A stretch of 41,013 bases of DNA from Candidatus Moranbacteria bacterium GW2011_GWF2_35_54 (GCA_000990945.1 LBQR01000022.1:1-41013); one strand, 5' to 3'; shown: positions 1-7,062, counted from the stretch's first letter. Numbers and translations: made by a program. Notes: a model not told the origin generated them from the letters alone.

Positions 1-46
1 TAAATAGTGCGGATTACCGCAATTTAACGGGGTAAACCGTTAAATT
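1..46. repeat. Left arm of an inverted repeat with internal hairpin
   Basis: Bases 1-35 match the reverse complement of 394-428 at about 30 of 35 positions, so this arm and its partner bracket the small gene at 86-388. Within the arm, 21-30 and 37-46 form a perfect 10-bp stem with a 6-base loop. Bases 1-8 can also pair with 59-66. The repeat may continue past the left edge of the window. Confidence 0.6.
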
Positions 47-85
47 ATGCAGACCTATACTATTTAGCTAGGATTAATTATTAAT

Positions 86-388
86 TTATTTTTTACTTAG
101 CAGATATCCAGTACCCAATATCAATATTCCTACAACACCATAACCTACCCAGCTAGCTTCTTCAGCAACAAATGTATTGATATATAGGGAAACGCATACT
201 AGCACAAAAATTAATCCAATTAATAGAAGAAGTGCTCCCAAGGTCCTGCGTTTAATATCATTAAACCATGTCTGAACTTTGGCTGAAATATTATCCCCCA
301 CTTTGGTCAAGATATTGGACACAAACGTTTGGGTCATTTCTTTCCATGGGCTACTTTCTTCTTTTTTAGAATCTTTTTTTGTTTTCAT
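86..388 (-). CDS. Small two-helix membrane protein, unknown function
   Basis: This 100-residue protein has a charged Lys/Glu-rich start (about residues 1-15), an amphipathic stretch (about 20-45) and two hydrophobic helices near residues 50-70 and 80-97, ending in two lysines. The layout resembles small holin-like or YqjD-type membrane proteins, but no signature motif is visible, so no function is given. It stands alone on the minus strand. The imperfect inverted repeat at 394-428 lies in its 5' leader and the other arm lies just beyond its stop codon. No clear Shine-Dalgarno sequence precedes the ATG. Confidence 0.6.
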   Translation of the reverse strand: MKTKKDSKKEESSPWKEMTQTFVSNILTKVGDNISAKVQTWFNDIKRRTLGALLLLIGLIFVLVCVSLYINTFVAEEASWVGYGVVGILILGTGYLLSKK

Positions 389-393
389 ATTTC

Positions 394-440
394 TTGCCCC
401 ATTAAATCACGGTAATCCGTACTATTTAATTGGGGTTAAG
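394..440. repeat. Right arm of the inverted repeat, hairpin in the 5' leader
   Basis: This is the partner of bases 1-35. It can also form its own hairpin, because ccccattaaat (397-407) is nearly complementary to atttaattgggg (425-436). It lies directly upstream of the minus-strand start codon at 388, so it would be in the 5' untranslated region. Confidence 0.55.
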
Positions 441-530
441 TTACAACTTATTTATTATATTGTAACATTTATAACTTTTTTGTTCAACAATCAAATACGA
501 CCAGATCAATTGTTTTGCTCATAAAAATAA

Positions 531-561
531 AAAACGGGGCCAATAATGGCGCACCCGTTTT
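531..561. terminator. Bidirectional intrinsic terminator
   Basis: aaaacggg (531-538) pairs with cccgtttt (554-561), with an inner gcc/ggc stem, and there are T runs on both sides. It lies between the small membrane protein gene and the FKBP gene. It most likely ends minus-strand transcription from FKBP, and could also stop plus-strand transcription. Confidence 0.7.
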
Positions 562-699
562 TTTAACTCTTTAAGTATAGCATACTTTCAGCTTACTGTC
601 CAATTTGAGCTGAAAAATTATTTATTATTTTGTTAACGCATTAACGAGCTAACGGATTAATTATAAATTTTATTTTTGTTTAATACATAAATATAGAAA

Positions 700-719
700 G
701 AACGCGTCGTAACGCGTTC
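700..719 (-). terminator. Hairpin directly after the FKBP gene
   Basis: gaacgcgt (700-707) and acgcgttc (712-719) form a perfect 8-bp stem with a 4-base loop, 2 bases beyond the FKBP stop codon. In the minus direction the following bases are only moderately T-rich, so it is either a weak terminator or a 3'-end stabilising hairpin backed up by 531-561. Confidence 0.5.
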
Positions 720-721
720 CC

Positions 722-1228
722 CTAAATACATAATACCAACTCTACATCAAAAATCAAAGTAGCGTTAGGTGGAATTACTCCGCCTGCGCCTTGCGCGCCA
801 TAACCCATTTCCGATGGAATAGTTAAAGTTCTTTTTTCTCCCACTTTCATATCAAGCAAACCTTTATCCCAACCAGCGATTACTTGCCCCTGTCCGATTG
901 TAAAATCAAAAGGAGTTCCTCTGTCAACACTTGAATCAAACTTGGTTCCATTTTCTAATTTTCCAGTATAATGCACAGAAATAGTATCTCCATTTTTAGT
1001 TACTTTGTCGCCTGTTCCTTCTTGGGTAGTTTCTATTTTTAGATCCATATTTTTATTATCATTATTATTTACTTGTTTTTCTACTTTTTTCTCGGTTGTT
1101 TCGTTGACTTTAGATTTTATCTCCTTTGAATCAACATTAACGTTCCAATCGCTGACATACTTATACACAAAAACTCCCCCCACTACTAGTAAAATTGCAA
1201 TCAATACATTTGTTTTCATAGCATTCAT
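722..1228 (-). CDS. Membrane-anchored FKBP-type peptidyl-prolyl isomerase
   Basis: The 168-residue protein has an N-terminal membrane anchor (about residues 4-24), a charged Lys/Asn-rich linker (about 30-58) and a single FKBP domain to the C-terminus. Typical FKBP motifs are visible: [33 protein letters not shown] and [23 protein letters not shown]. Such enzymes catalyse cis-trans isomerisation of prolyl bonds. The anchor places the domain outside the membrane, so it probably helps secreted proteins fold. The chain ends with Cys-Ile. A second ATG at codon 4 could also serve as start. An octamer repeat array (1230-1265) sits immediately upstream of the start, and no Shine-Dalgarno sequence is visible. 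Confidence 0.93.
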   Translation of the reverse strand: MNAMKTNVLIAILLVVGGVFVYKYVSDWNVNVDSKEIKSKVNETTEKKVEKQVNNNDNKNMDLKIETTQEGTGDKVTKNGDTISVHYTGKLENGTKFDSSVDRGTPFDFTIGQGQVIAGWDKGLLDMKVGEKRTLTIPSEMGYGAQGAGGVIPPNATLIFDVELVLCI

Positions 1229-1229
1229 A

Positions 1230-1265
1230 TTAACATATTAACATTTTAGCACGTTAACATTTTAA
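1230..1265. repeat. Octamer array (TTARCAYN)4
   Basis: Four consecutive 8-bp units, TTAACATA, TTAACATT, TTAGCACG and TTAACATT, begin 2 bases upstream of the FKBP start codon. This is the first of nine such arrays in the window. Confidence 0.8.
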
Positions 1266-1342
1266 TTTAATTATTTTTAAATTTGAAATTTGATATTTGT
1301 TTGGAAATTGTTGCTTGGAAATTGGTTATTCGCTTTGCGCAG

Positions 1343-1415
1343 TGGACCATGCCGGACTCGAACCGGCCACCTCTCCCATGCCATGGGAGCACTCTACCAG
1401 ATGAGCTAATGGCCC
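1343..1415 (-). tRNA. tRNA-Ala(GGC)
   Basis: A full cloverleaf is readable on the minus strand: acceptor stem GGGCCAT/ATGGTCC with one G-U pair, D stem GCTC/GAGT, anticodon stem CTCCC/GGGAG around loop ATGGCAT (anticodon GGC), and T stem GCCGG/CCGGC with loop TTCGAGT. The discriminator base is A. The 3' CCA is not encoded, so it must be added by tRNA nucleotidyltransferase. Confidence 0.95.
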
Positions 1416-1423
1416 AATAATAA

Positions 1424-1510
1424 TCCCCTCTCCATCTTTGCCTGCCCCGTCAGATACTTTCTGACTGGGGTACTCAAGGGGGAGATGTCCAGCAGGACAG
1501 AGGGGGTTTC
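1424..1510. repeat. Dispersed palindromic repeat, C-rich family
   Basis: This stretch holds cccctct...agagggg outer complementarity, a hairpin at 1445-1470 (cccc-gtcaga / tctgac-gggg) and a small gtcc/ggac hairpin. A related copy with the same run of cccctccc/cctccccctt and gagtac lies at 8196-8241. It falls inside the predicted leader of the tRNA-Ala transcript. Confidence 0.6.
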
Positions 1511-1523
1511 ACACTACCTATCT

Positions 1524-1552
1524 ATAATATAGGTTCAATATGTAAGAGTCAA
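1524..1552 (-). promoter_or_regulatory. Sigma-70-type promoter for tRNA-Ala
   Basis: On the minus strand, TTGACT (1547-1552) and TATTAT (1524-1529) are separated by exactly 17 bases. Predicted transcription starts near 1517 and runs through the C-rich palindromic repeat into the tRNA. Confidence 0.6.
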
Positions 1553-1565
1553 TATTTCCAAATGC

Positions 1566-1708
1566 GTAACTATTTATGCGAGTAATTTCTGTACTCAGAA
1601 ATTGCGTGGCAATCTAGTTTTAAAGTATATAATCCTGGATTGCCACGTCGGAGTACCGACTCGCAAAGACAAACCCTGGTCTATCTTTGGAGAGAACTGA
1701 ATAGTTAC
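1566..1708. mobile_element. MITE-like element with terminal inverted repeats and target duplication
   Basis: This 143-bp non-coding element starts with GTAACTATT and ends with its exact reverse complement AATAGTTAC. It is flanked by identical CCAAATGC copies (1558-1565 and 1709-1716), which look like an 8-bp target-site duplication; two more shared bases blur the exact border. Its interior has a long inverted repeat around gcgtggcaatc...gattgccacg. A diverged relative lies at 32031-32172. No transposase is encoded. Confidence 0.65.
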
Positions 1709-1779
1709 CCAAATGCGTCTTCTTATTTTATTAATAACATGCTAAAATAAAATCAATTAAAAAGATAACTTAAAAAAAT

Positions 1780-2355
1780 ATGCCTTTCGATTCAATTTGG
1801 AATTGGTTGATAGAAAATCATCCTGATATTTTTTGGTTTTCTATAATTCTTCTTCTTATTATTATCGCCGTTTGGAAAATATCTAAGTTCCATGACGAGT
1901 GCAAAAACTGTAGAGAAGTGTGTCATAATAAAACAGGAATAGCTAAAGATATTTCCAGGCTTAATGAAAAAATAAATACTATTTTAACAATTCTAACAGA
2001 AAAAGAAATAATAAAAAGCGATTTATTTTCATCGAATTCTCCTCTAAATTTAACGCCAAAAGGACACCACTTAATAAAAGAGATGGGCTGGGATAAGATA
2101 TTGGAAGATGAAAAAAGTCAAAGTGAGCTATTTGGAGCGTTGGATAAAATTAATCTAAAATCTAAGGCTGATGTGGAGAAATATTGTACAATATTATTGC
2201 ATGAATTAAATAGCAAACGAGATACGAATTTATTTACTCCAATAAAAAAATATTTATACGAAAATTCCAGTGTATCCGAAATGGACGCTATTTTTGCATG
2301 CTCTTTGCATTTAAGAAATAAATACTTAGAAAAAAGACCTGCTATAAAAGAGTAA
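1780..2355 (+). CDS. Membrane-anchored protein of unknown function
   Basis: The 191-residue protein has one N-terminal hydrophobic helix (about residues 17-33) followed by a soluble domain. That domain starts with a Cys-rich patch (CKNCREVC, about 41-48) and a short coiled-coil-like stretch (about 56-75). A segment around LTPKGHHLIKEMGW resembles winged-helix wing or recognition elements, but this is only an impression. No known family is recognised. It is isolated on the plus strand between a MITE-like insertion and the tRNA-Gly locus. There is no Shine-Dalgarno sequence upstream. Confidence 0.65.
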   Translation: MPFDSIWNWLIENHPDIFWFSIILLLIIIAVWKISKFHDECKNCREVCHNKTGIAKDISRLNEKINTILTILTEKEIIKSDLFSSNSPLNLTPKGHHLIKEMGWDKILEDEKSQSELFGALDKINLKSKADVEKYCTILLHELNSKRDTNLFTPIKKYLYENSSVSEMDAIFACSLHLRNKYLEKRPAIKE

Positions 2356-2392
2356 TCTTGAAAACTATAATGATCCAACTTGCATTCAGAGC

Positions 2393-2420
2393 TGGACAAA
2401 TTTTTATTTTTGTCTATAAT
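2393..2420 (+). promoter_or_regulatory. Promoter upstream of tRNA-Gly
   Basis: TGGACA (2393-2398) and a perfect TATAAT (2415-2420) are 16 bases apart. The predicted start near 2427 gives a leader of about 105 bases containing three related repeat units before tRNA-Gly. Confidence 0.55.
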
Positions 2421-2432
2421 ACTAAAGGTATG

Positions 2433-2531
2433 CATAAGCGGGCTTACCTCGCTGTAGTGAAACATAAGTGAGCTTGTCTCGTTTAAGTAGAATGTAGAGA
2501 AAGCGGGCTTTGCCTCGCCGTAGCGAAGCGC
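2433..2531. repeat. Three imperfect tandem units before tRNA-Gly
   Basis: Three related units of about 27-30 bases start near 2435, 2465 and 2501, each built on aagcgggctt-cctcgc-gtag-gaa. The third is the most GC-rich and partly self-complementary (cctcgc/gcgaagc). The purpose is unknown. Confidence 0.55.
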
Positions 2532-2533
2532 AG

Positions 2534-2609
2534 GCGGGTGTCGTATAATGGCTTATTATATCAGCCTTCCAAGCTGAGGACGAGGGTTCGATTCCCTTCA
2601 CCCGCTCCA
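2534..2609 (+). tRNA. tRNA-Gly(TCC)
   Basis: The cloverleaf has acceptor GCGGGTG/CACCCGC, anticodon stem TCAGC/GCTGA with loop CTTCCAA (anticodon TCC), T loop TTCGATT and discriminator T. Unlike the Ala and Ser tRNAs in this window, the 3' CCA is encoded (2607-2609). A strong terminator follows 8 bases later. Confidence 0.95.
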
Positions 2610-2616
2610 AGAAATT

Positions 2617-2641
2617 AAAAACAGGCTCATTGCCTGTTTTT
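2617..2641 (+). terminator. Intrinsic terminator of tRNA-Gly
   Basis: aaaaacaggc (2617-2626) pairs with gcctgttttt (2632-2641) around a 5-base loop. An ATG in the loop at 2630 opens the glycosyltransferase reading frame but is unlikely to be used, which argues for a downstream start. Confidence 0.8.
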
Positions 2642-2701
2642 AATTTACGTTATAAAACTAAATTCAAACTTGCCTATCTTTCTTTAAAGATACTCTTTGA
2701 T

Positions 2702-4192
2702 ATGATAAACTACTTATATATGATTCTACTTAAAAGAATAAAACAAACGTTAAGCGGGGAAATTTTATTACTATCTTCCATCATCATTTGGGGAGCTTTT
2801 TTGAGATTATATTATCTGGGTGCGGACAGCTTATGGATAGACGAAGGATTTACGATTGCTCAAGTAGATGCAATTGGTAAAAATTTCCTGCCACTGCTTG
2901 ATTCTGGTGAGTACGTAACTAGAGACTTGCTCTTTCCATATCTGCTGGCAATCATAAAATATCTGACAGGTGCATCTATTGAAACTTATCGCCTAGTTTC
3001 TGCAACATTTGGAATACTATGCATTCCGCTGGCCTACAACATCGGAAAAAAAGTTTTTCAAAAAAATGTTGGCTTAATTTTTGCTTTTTTTATTTCTTTT
3101 TCTTATTGGCAAATTGCTTGGAGTCGACAGATAAGGGCTTATATAATGCTGGAATTTTTGGTTTTGCTGGCGATATTTTTTCTTATCAAATATCACCAAA
3201 CTCAAAAAAGGAAATTTTTATCCTTTCTCCTTATATCTATCGGCTTGGCGATAGCCACAAAAATTTCTGCAGTATTTCTTTTACCCGCTCTTCTCATTTA
3301 TTTCTTGGCTCAAAAAAATTACAAGATTTCTGCCATTTTTACTTTTGTTTTTATTATTTTAGGCTTTCTGGGATATTTTTATTTTAAACACAGCTTTTCA
3401 ATATCGCTAAATAATTACCTTACTTACTATCTGATTGGATATTTTTGGCTTAATTTGGGATTGCTTTTTCCACTGTCCATCGTAGGCGCTTACTGGACGA
3501 TTTATCGAGATAGATATTGGAGAAGTGTTCATCTTTTTCTTTTAAGTTTTTTCTTTTTAAACGTTTCTTTCTTTTCTTTTTTCTATTATGTTAATCAAAA
3601 AAGATATTTATTTATTCTTCTTCCAATTATCTTTCTTTATGCAGGCAGTCTTTTGTATTATTTAGCTGGAAAGAAAAAAAACCACATACTTATTACAGTT
3701 TTTTCTATTTCTCTTTTTGCCCTTGTCGATGTTTTTTCATTTAAAACATTACAAATAATTCCGCAAAAACAATTTATCCTAGAAGATTACACTCCCCAAC
3801 CAGATTTTCAATCGGCTTATAAATTTTTGCAAGAATCGCTCAAGCCGGAAGACTCACTAATTTCGCCCTATCCCTATATGGATAAAATATATCTAAACCA
3901 CCTATCTTACGCTTTGGCTATTTCTTATACGGGCAAAGAGGGCAACGAATCCATAGCAGAAAACAGACAAGAATATTATTCTGGTGCAGTTGAAATTTCT
4001 TCTATCGGTCGGATTGATTCGCTTAGAGCAAATGGGGATGTTTATGTCCTGCTTGATACGATGGCCGAGTCACGAGCTAACCAAAAAATAGTCCAATATG
4101 CTAGAGAATATTCCCCTTCTCAAACTATATCTTTTAGCGCTCTCTCTGGAGACGTAATCACTGTCTACCGCCTTCCTAGGCTCGAAGAATAG
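2702..4192 (+). CDS. Membrane glycosyltransferase, ArnT/PMT (GT39-like) type
   Basis: About 496 residues from the ATG at 2702, or 490 from 2720. The longer frame from 2630 begins inside the tRNA terminator and is disfavoured. The protein has about ten to eleven transmembrane helices followed by a soluble C-terminal domain. Near the start, after the first helix, the acidic motif SLWIDEGF matches the catalytic Asp-Glu region of lipid-linked-sugar glycosyltransferases, and SRQIRAYIMLEFL matches the following conserved helix. The family moves sugars from polyprenyl-phosphate donors to protein or glycolipid acceptors outside the membrane. Substrate and acceptor cannot be told. The next plus-strand gene encodes a secreted protein, but a terminator separates them. 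Confidence 0.85.
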   Translation: MINYLYMILLKRIKQTLSGEILLLSSIIIWGAFLRLYYLGADSLWIDEGFTIAQVDAIGKNFLPLLDSGEYVTRDLLFPYLLAIIKYLTGASIETYRLVSATFGILCIPLAYNIGKKVFQKNVGLIFAFFISFSYWQIAWSRQIRAYIMLEFLVLLAIFFLIKYHQTQKRKFLSFLLISIGLAIATKISAVFLLPALLIYFLAQKNYKISAIFTFVFIILGFLGYFYFKHSFSISLNNYLTYYLIGYFWLNLGLLFPLSIVGAYWTIYRDRYWRSVHLFLLSFFFLNVSFFSFFYYVNQKRYLFILLPIIFLYAGSLLYYLAGKKKNHILITVFSISLFALVDVFSFKTLQIIPQKQFILEDYTPQPDFQSAYKFLQESLKPEDSLISPYPYMDKIYLNHLSYALAISYTGKEGNESIAENRQEYYSGAVEISSIGRIDSLRANGDVYVLLDTMAESRANQKIVQYAREYSPSQTISFSALSGDVITVYRLPRLEE

Positions 4193-4269
4193 TGGACTGT
4201 ATCTTCAAATAAGCATCAAGCACATCTTTAACCTAATATTTTTAATTTACTAAAATATTGATGTTGCTC

Positions 4270-4301
4270 ATGCTAAAATGTTAACGTGCTAATATGCTAA
4301 G
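4270..4301. repeat. Octamer array, reverse orientation
   Basis: Four 8-bp units in the reverse-complement sense (ATGCTAAA, ATGTTAAC, GTGCTAAT, ATGCTAAG). The last unit runs into the first bases of the terminator stem at 4299. Confidence 0.75.
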
Positions 4302-4328
4302 ATGATTTTGCCTTGACAAAATCATCTT
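4299..4328 (+). terminator. Intrinsic terminator of the glycosyltransferase gene
   Basis: aagatgattttg (4299-4310) pairs perfectly with caaaatcatctt (4317-4328) around ccttga, followed by tttt. Its loop and right arm contain the -35 box of the next promoter. Confidence 0.8.
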
Positions 4329-4340
4329 TTTTGTTATACT
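4313..4340 (+). promoter_or_regulatory. Strong promoter inside a terminator
   Basis: A perfect TTGACA (4313-4318), a 16-base spacer and TATACT (4335-4340) form one of the best promoters in the window. The -35 box starts in the terminator loop and the spacer contains the right arm and T run. The predicted start near 4347 serves the secreted-protein gene. Confidence 0.7.
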
Positions 4341-4372
4341 TGGCAGTTAATTAAATAATGCATTAAAAGGCT

Positions 4373-4897
4373 TTGATAAGTCATAAATTTATGAGAGAAG
4401 CAGTAATTTCCCGACAGTTAAGCATTTATTTCATAGCCACCACATTATGCTTGGTTATAATTTCAACTTCCCTAAGCGAAGGGTTAATTAAAACAACTTA
4501 TGGTTACGGTTACGGCTATGGTTATGGAAATACCAAAACTGATGATAGTACTAAAAATAACACTATCCAGATAACGGAAACTGCCAGCGAAAAGAAGCCG
4601 TCCAAAAAGAAAGACAAAAAGGAAAAGAAACATTTAAAAATTTCACAAAAATCCGTAAAGAAAGGCGAAATATTAGTTCAATCAGGAAAAGGCTTTAAGA
4701 AAAATTCCAAGCTTAGACTTTATTTTTCCAAACCCGATGGAACTTTTTATCCTCCAGTAATTGTTAAGACTGACAGCAAAGGAAAATTCAGTGTAAAATA
4801 TTTAGCCACAAAACCGGCAGGAACCTATAAATGGTACGCAGTTGTGCCAGCTTCCGGCAAAAAGACAAAAATATCAAGTTATAAAATAGTAAGATAA
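4373..4897 (+). CDS. Secreted protein with Tyr-Gly repeat and Ig-like C-terminal domain
   Basis: 174 residues from a TTG at 4373, or 168 from the ATG at 4391; an AAAAGG precedes the TTG closely and neither start is decisive. Order of parts: a signal peptide (about residues 10-36), a (Tyr-Gly)5 run, a linker rich in Ser, Thr and Lys with a strongly basic KKPSKKKDKKEKK patch, and a C-terminal beta-rich domain of about 90 residues (SQKSVKKGEILVQSGKGF to the end) resembling Ig-like or carboxypeptidase-regulatory-like surface domains. Its role is unknown; the basic linker suggests binding to anionic cell-wall polymers. The gene has its own promoter and terminator. Confidence 0.7.
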   Translation: MISHKFMREAVISRQLSIYFIATTLCLVIISTSLSEGLIKTTYGYGYGYGYGNTKTDDSTKNNTIQITETASEKKPSKKKDKKEKKHLKISQKSVKKGEILVQSGKGFKKNSKLRLYFSKPDGTFYPPVIVKTDSKGKFSVKYLATKPAGTYKWYAVVPASGKKTKISSYKIVR

Positions 4898-4930
4898 TGC
4901 ATCCGCTTATATCTATCAGCTAACTCAATT

Positions 4931-4958
4931 AAAAAATCTCCATTTTTGGAGATTTTTT
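4931..4958 (+). terminator. Intrinsic terminator of the secreted-protein gene
   Basis: aaaaaatctcc (4931-4941) pairs with ggagatttttt (4948-4958), with a 6-base loop and T-rich flanks on both strands. Confidence 0.85.
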
Positions 4959-4999
4959 AATATTGGCGATAAAATATCAAACTGTGCTAATATTAATTT

Positions 5000-5272
5000 A
5001 TGGAAAACCTTTGGCAACAATTTAATATTAAAATTGCGATTCTAATATTTTTAGCATATTTCTTGATAGATGCCATGTATGCTGTTTACACCCTTTCTGT
5101 CGTTAAAAAGAAACCCCTCGTAGCATCCTCAATTGGTGCGCTGATGCATTTCCTCTTGGCCTTTGGGGTCATAAACTATGTTCAAAACTATCTTTACATC
5201 ATTCCCCTAGCCCTCGGCTCTTGGCTTGGAACATATTTCATAGTTTCGAGAGAAAAAAATAAAGAAAAATAG
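5000..5272 (+). CDS. Three-helix membrane protein, possibly DUF5698-like
   Basis: This 90-residue protein has three transmembrane helices (about residues 9-30, 40-58 and 62-82) joined by short loops, with a basic loop VVKKKP and a charged tail. The pattern of a basic loop followed by a helix and then ALGSWLGTYF resembles the membrane part of DUF5698/YebE-type proteins, but this is a weak, memory-based resemblance. A TAATAT box at 4988-4993 would start transcription at or within a base or two of the ATG, so the message may be leaderless. Confidence 0.6.
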   Translation: MENLWQQFNIKIAILIFLAYFLIDAMYAVYTLSVVKKKPLVASSIGALMHFLLAFGVINYVQNYLYIIPLALGSWLGTYFIVSREKNKEK

Positions 5273-5340
5273 CTTAAATTTTATCAAGCTATATTTTCAT
5301 CACCGATATCTTCATTACCAATAGGGAAAATCTGATTTTT

Positions 5341-5835
5341 ATGATAAAATATGAATATAAAAAATTAAAGAAAACTATGCTTTATATAAAAATTCTTTCT
5401 TATCTTTTTATCTTCTCTTTTTTTCCTTTTATATCAATTCCTGGTGGATGGACTAGCCTTTTCTTTTTTGCTCCATTTATATATTTACCTGGATTATTTT
5501 TGACAGCTTTTGTTTTAATAACATTCGAAAAAGTAAACAACGACATAGCTGCCAAAAAAATGCTTTTAAAAATGATAACGACATATATACTGGGATGTTT
5601 ATTGTTTGTTGATGGAGGTGATGGAAATTCTTATATTGGAATTGACGCTTTTGTAAACAGAGTAATTTTCCATAATTTTTCATCTGTTAATATAATAAGA
5701 GTTGTTCCAGAGTATCTTCACATTTTTGGACTTGCATCTTTTGGTTTACTTATTTATTTTATTATTTGGAACATCTCATTTATTCAAAAATTTAAAGTTA
5801 AAAATATAAAAATTCAGGACAGCAGCAATTTTTAA
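5341..5835 (+). CDS. Integral membrane protein of unknown function
   Basis: 164 residues with about four to five hydrophobic helices (about residues 13-34, 38-62, 76-92 and 122-148) and a Lys-rich tail. A short loop DGGDGNS between the third and fourth helices is rich in Asp and Gly. No known family is recognised. It follows the previous gene by 68 bases on the same strand and ends at a terminator, so the two may share a transcript. Confidence 0.55.
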   Translation: MIKYEYKKLKKTMLYIKILSYLFIFSFFPFISIPGGWTSLFFFAPFIYLPGLFLTAFVLITFEKVNNDIAAKKMLLKMITTYILGCLLFVDGGDGNSYIGIDAFVNRVIFHNFSSVNIIRVVPEYLHIFGLASFGLLIYFIIWNISFIQKFKVKNIKIQDSSNF

Positions 5836-5853
5836 ATTAAAATTATATCAGCA

Positions 5854-5885
5854 AAAAAACTCTCCAGTAGAATAGAGAGTTTTTT
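5854..5885 (+). terminator. Intrinsic terminator
   Basis: aaaaaactctc (5854-5864) pairs with gagagtttttt (5875-5885) around a 10-base loop, followed by gtttttt. Confidence 0.8.
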
Positions 5886-5890
5886 GTTTT

Positions 5891-6079
5891 TTAAACTATT
5901 GTAGATAATGCTTGATATTTAAATCTAATTTTAATATCAAAGTTAACCTTATTTATTTCTTCCAATAATTCCAAGGTAACTTTAACTGAAGGATTACTTG
6001 TATTTAAAAAAGAAATTCTTCCATTGTGTTTTTCATGCAAAGGCCTTAAAAATTCATCTGCTTATTCATCATTTTCTAG
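5891..6079 (-). pseudogene. Relic of the 3' end of an unknown gene
   Basis: On the minus strand a frame from 6061 to 5891 reads as a convincing protein tail of 56 residues (for example DEFLRPLHEKHNGRISFLNT and VTLELLEEINKVNFDIKIRF). It is entered through an in-frame TAA (6062-6064) preceded by LENDE and another stop (TAG). No ATG precedes it, so it looks like the decayed end of a longer gene. The family is not recognised. A short product from an internal TTG cannot be excluded. It lies downstream of the APH-like gene on the same strand. Confidence 0.45.
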
Positions 6080-6083
6080 CTAT

Positions 6084-6148
6084 TGTATACATAATTTCGT
6101 TAAATATGTAATCAAAATGCATACATTTTTTATAAAATATGTATACAT
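6084..6148. promoter_or_regulatory. Cluster of three palindromic operator-like boxes
   Basis: TGTATACA (6084-6091), AAAATGCATACATTTT (6114-6129) and ATGTATACAT (6139-6148) are related palindromes. Their centres are about 34 and 22 bases apart, near whole helical turns. They lie upstream of the relic on the minus strand and may be the former or present binding site of a dimeric regulator. Confidence 0.4.
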
Positions 6149-6192
6149 TTTGCAAAAAAATTAAAATAAATTGGAGAGCCTATAGAGAAACC

Positions 6193-7062
6193 TTAAATTT
6201 CTAAAAGCACCAAAGAAATAACATCTCGCGCATTTTTTATTTTACCCTGCTGGGCAAGTTCAGCGCCAAGTCTTATCCCTCGATAACTCAAGGGAATAGC
6301 CAACGTCTCTTTAAATGTTGAATCATCCAAAAATTCTTTTTTAACAATATCTAAGAAAGTTGAAGCTTCATTTTTTCGTTCAGAATAACCGATCATTTGC
6401 AAAATATAATAAGCAATATCATAATATTTTAATGACCACCCACTCCAGCCCGCATCAATAAGGATCAATCTATTATCAGAATGCTTACGAGCCATATGCC
6501 ACGGCACAATATCATGATGTTGGAATGCTTGATTTCGCAAATGTAATCCTGATCTAACTTTTTCTTCTAACGTTTTTATGTCAGATATTTCTAGTAGTCC
6601 ATGCTCTAATAAATATTTTGCATCTTTTTCAAATTTATCCAGAATATTTTTAACTCTTTTTTGAGTATCTTTTTTTAATTCAATCGGGATTTGTTCAAAC
6701 TCCATGCTTAGACAAAACCGCATAAATTTAATCATCTCTTGTAAATATTCTTTTAAAGGGACCATCTTTGTTTGGGGAGAAAAATCTTTTGCCAACCAAG
6801 TGGAATATTTTGTAATGTCTGGATAAATAAGCCTTTTGCCCGCTAACGTCGGGGTCAAGAATTCAAATCCAACATCTTTCCCATCGGCCATAGTTTTTAA
6901 GAAGAGTTGATTGTAAAATTCACGCTTATTCATCGCCACTCCATTTTCACTCTTGGCTTCCTTGATAAAAAAGTCTTTGCCATCAATATTTGCTGTATAG
7001 GTTAATAAATCAAACGTCTCCCTAATTATAATAGTTTCTTCATTTATTTCATTTTCTGGCAT
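6193..7062 (-). CDS. Aminoglycoside phosphotransferase / choline kinase-like protein
   Basis: About 289 residues from the ATG at 7062; a longer frame to a TTG at 7119 adds 19 residues that look untranslated. The C-terminal half carries the kinase core of the APH family: the catalytic-loop-like QHHDIVPWHM, followed by the metal-binding LIDAGWSGW in which Asp-Ala-Gly replaces the usual Asp-Phe-Gly or Asp-x-Glu, and then a YDIAYYI helix. The N-terminal part (ANIDGKDFFIKEAK) fits the nucleotide-binding Lys strand. Such enzymes phosphorylate small hydroxyl compounds. The substrate is unknown and antibiotic resistance should not be assumed. It is a single gene between the relic and an intergenic gap. 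Confidence 0.75.
   Translation of the reverse strand: MPENEINEETIIIRETFDLLTYTANIDGKDFFIKEAKSENGVAMNKREFYNQLFLKTMADGKDVGFEFLTPTLAGKRLIYPDITKYSTWLAKDFSPQTKMVPLKEYLQEMIKFMRFCLSMEFEQIPIELKKDTQKRVKNILDKFEKDAKYLLEHGLLEISDIKTLEEKVRSGLHLRNQAFQHHDIVPWHMARKHSDNRLILIDAGWSGWSLKYYDIAYYILQMIGYSERKNEASTFLDIVKKEFLDDSTFKETLAIPLSYRGIRLGAELAQQGKIKNARDVISLVLLEI

Noticed and set aside
21-46. Integron attC-like site
   Set aside because: ATTTAAC and GTTAAAT fit the core consensus, but the spacing is only 24 bases, there are no L boxes, and no integrase or cassette array is present.
2422-2610. Open frame of 62 codons on the minus strand over tRNA-Gly
   Set aside because: Its start (ERVKGIEPSSSAW) is the antisense translation of the tRNA and its flanks; it is a well-known spurious call.
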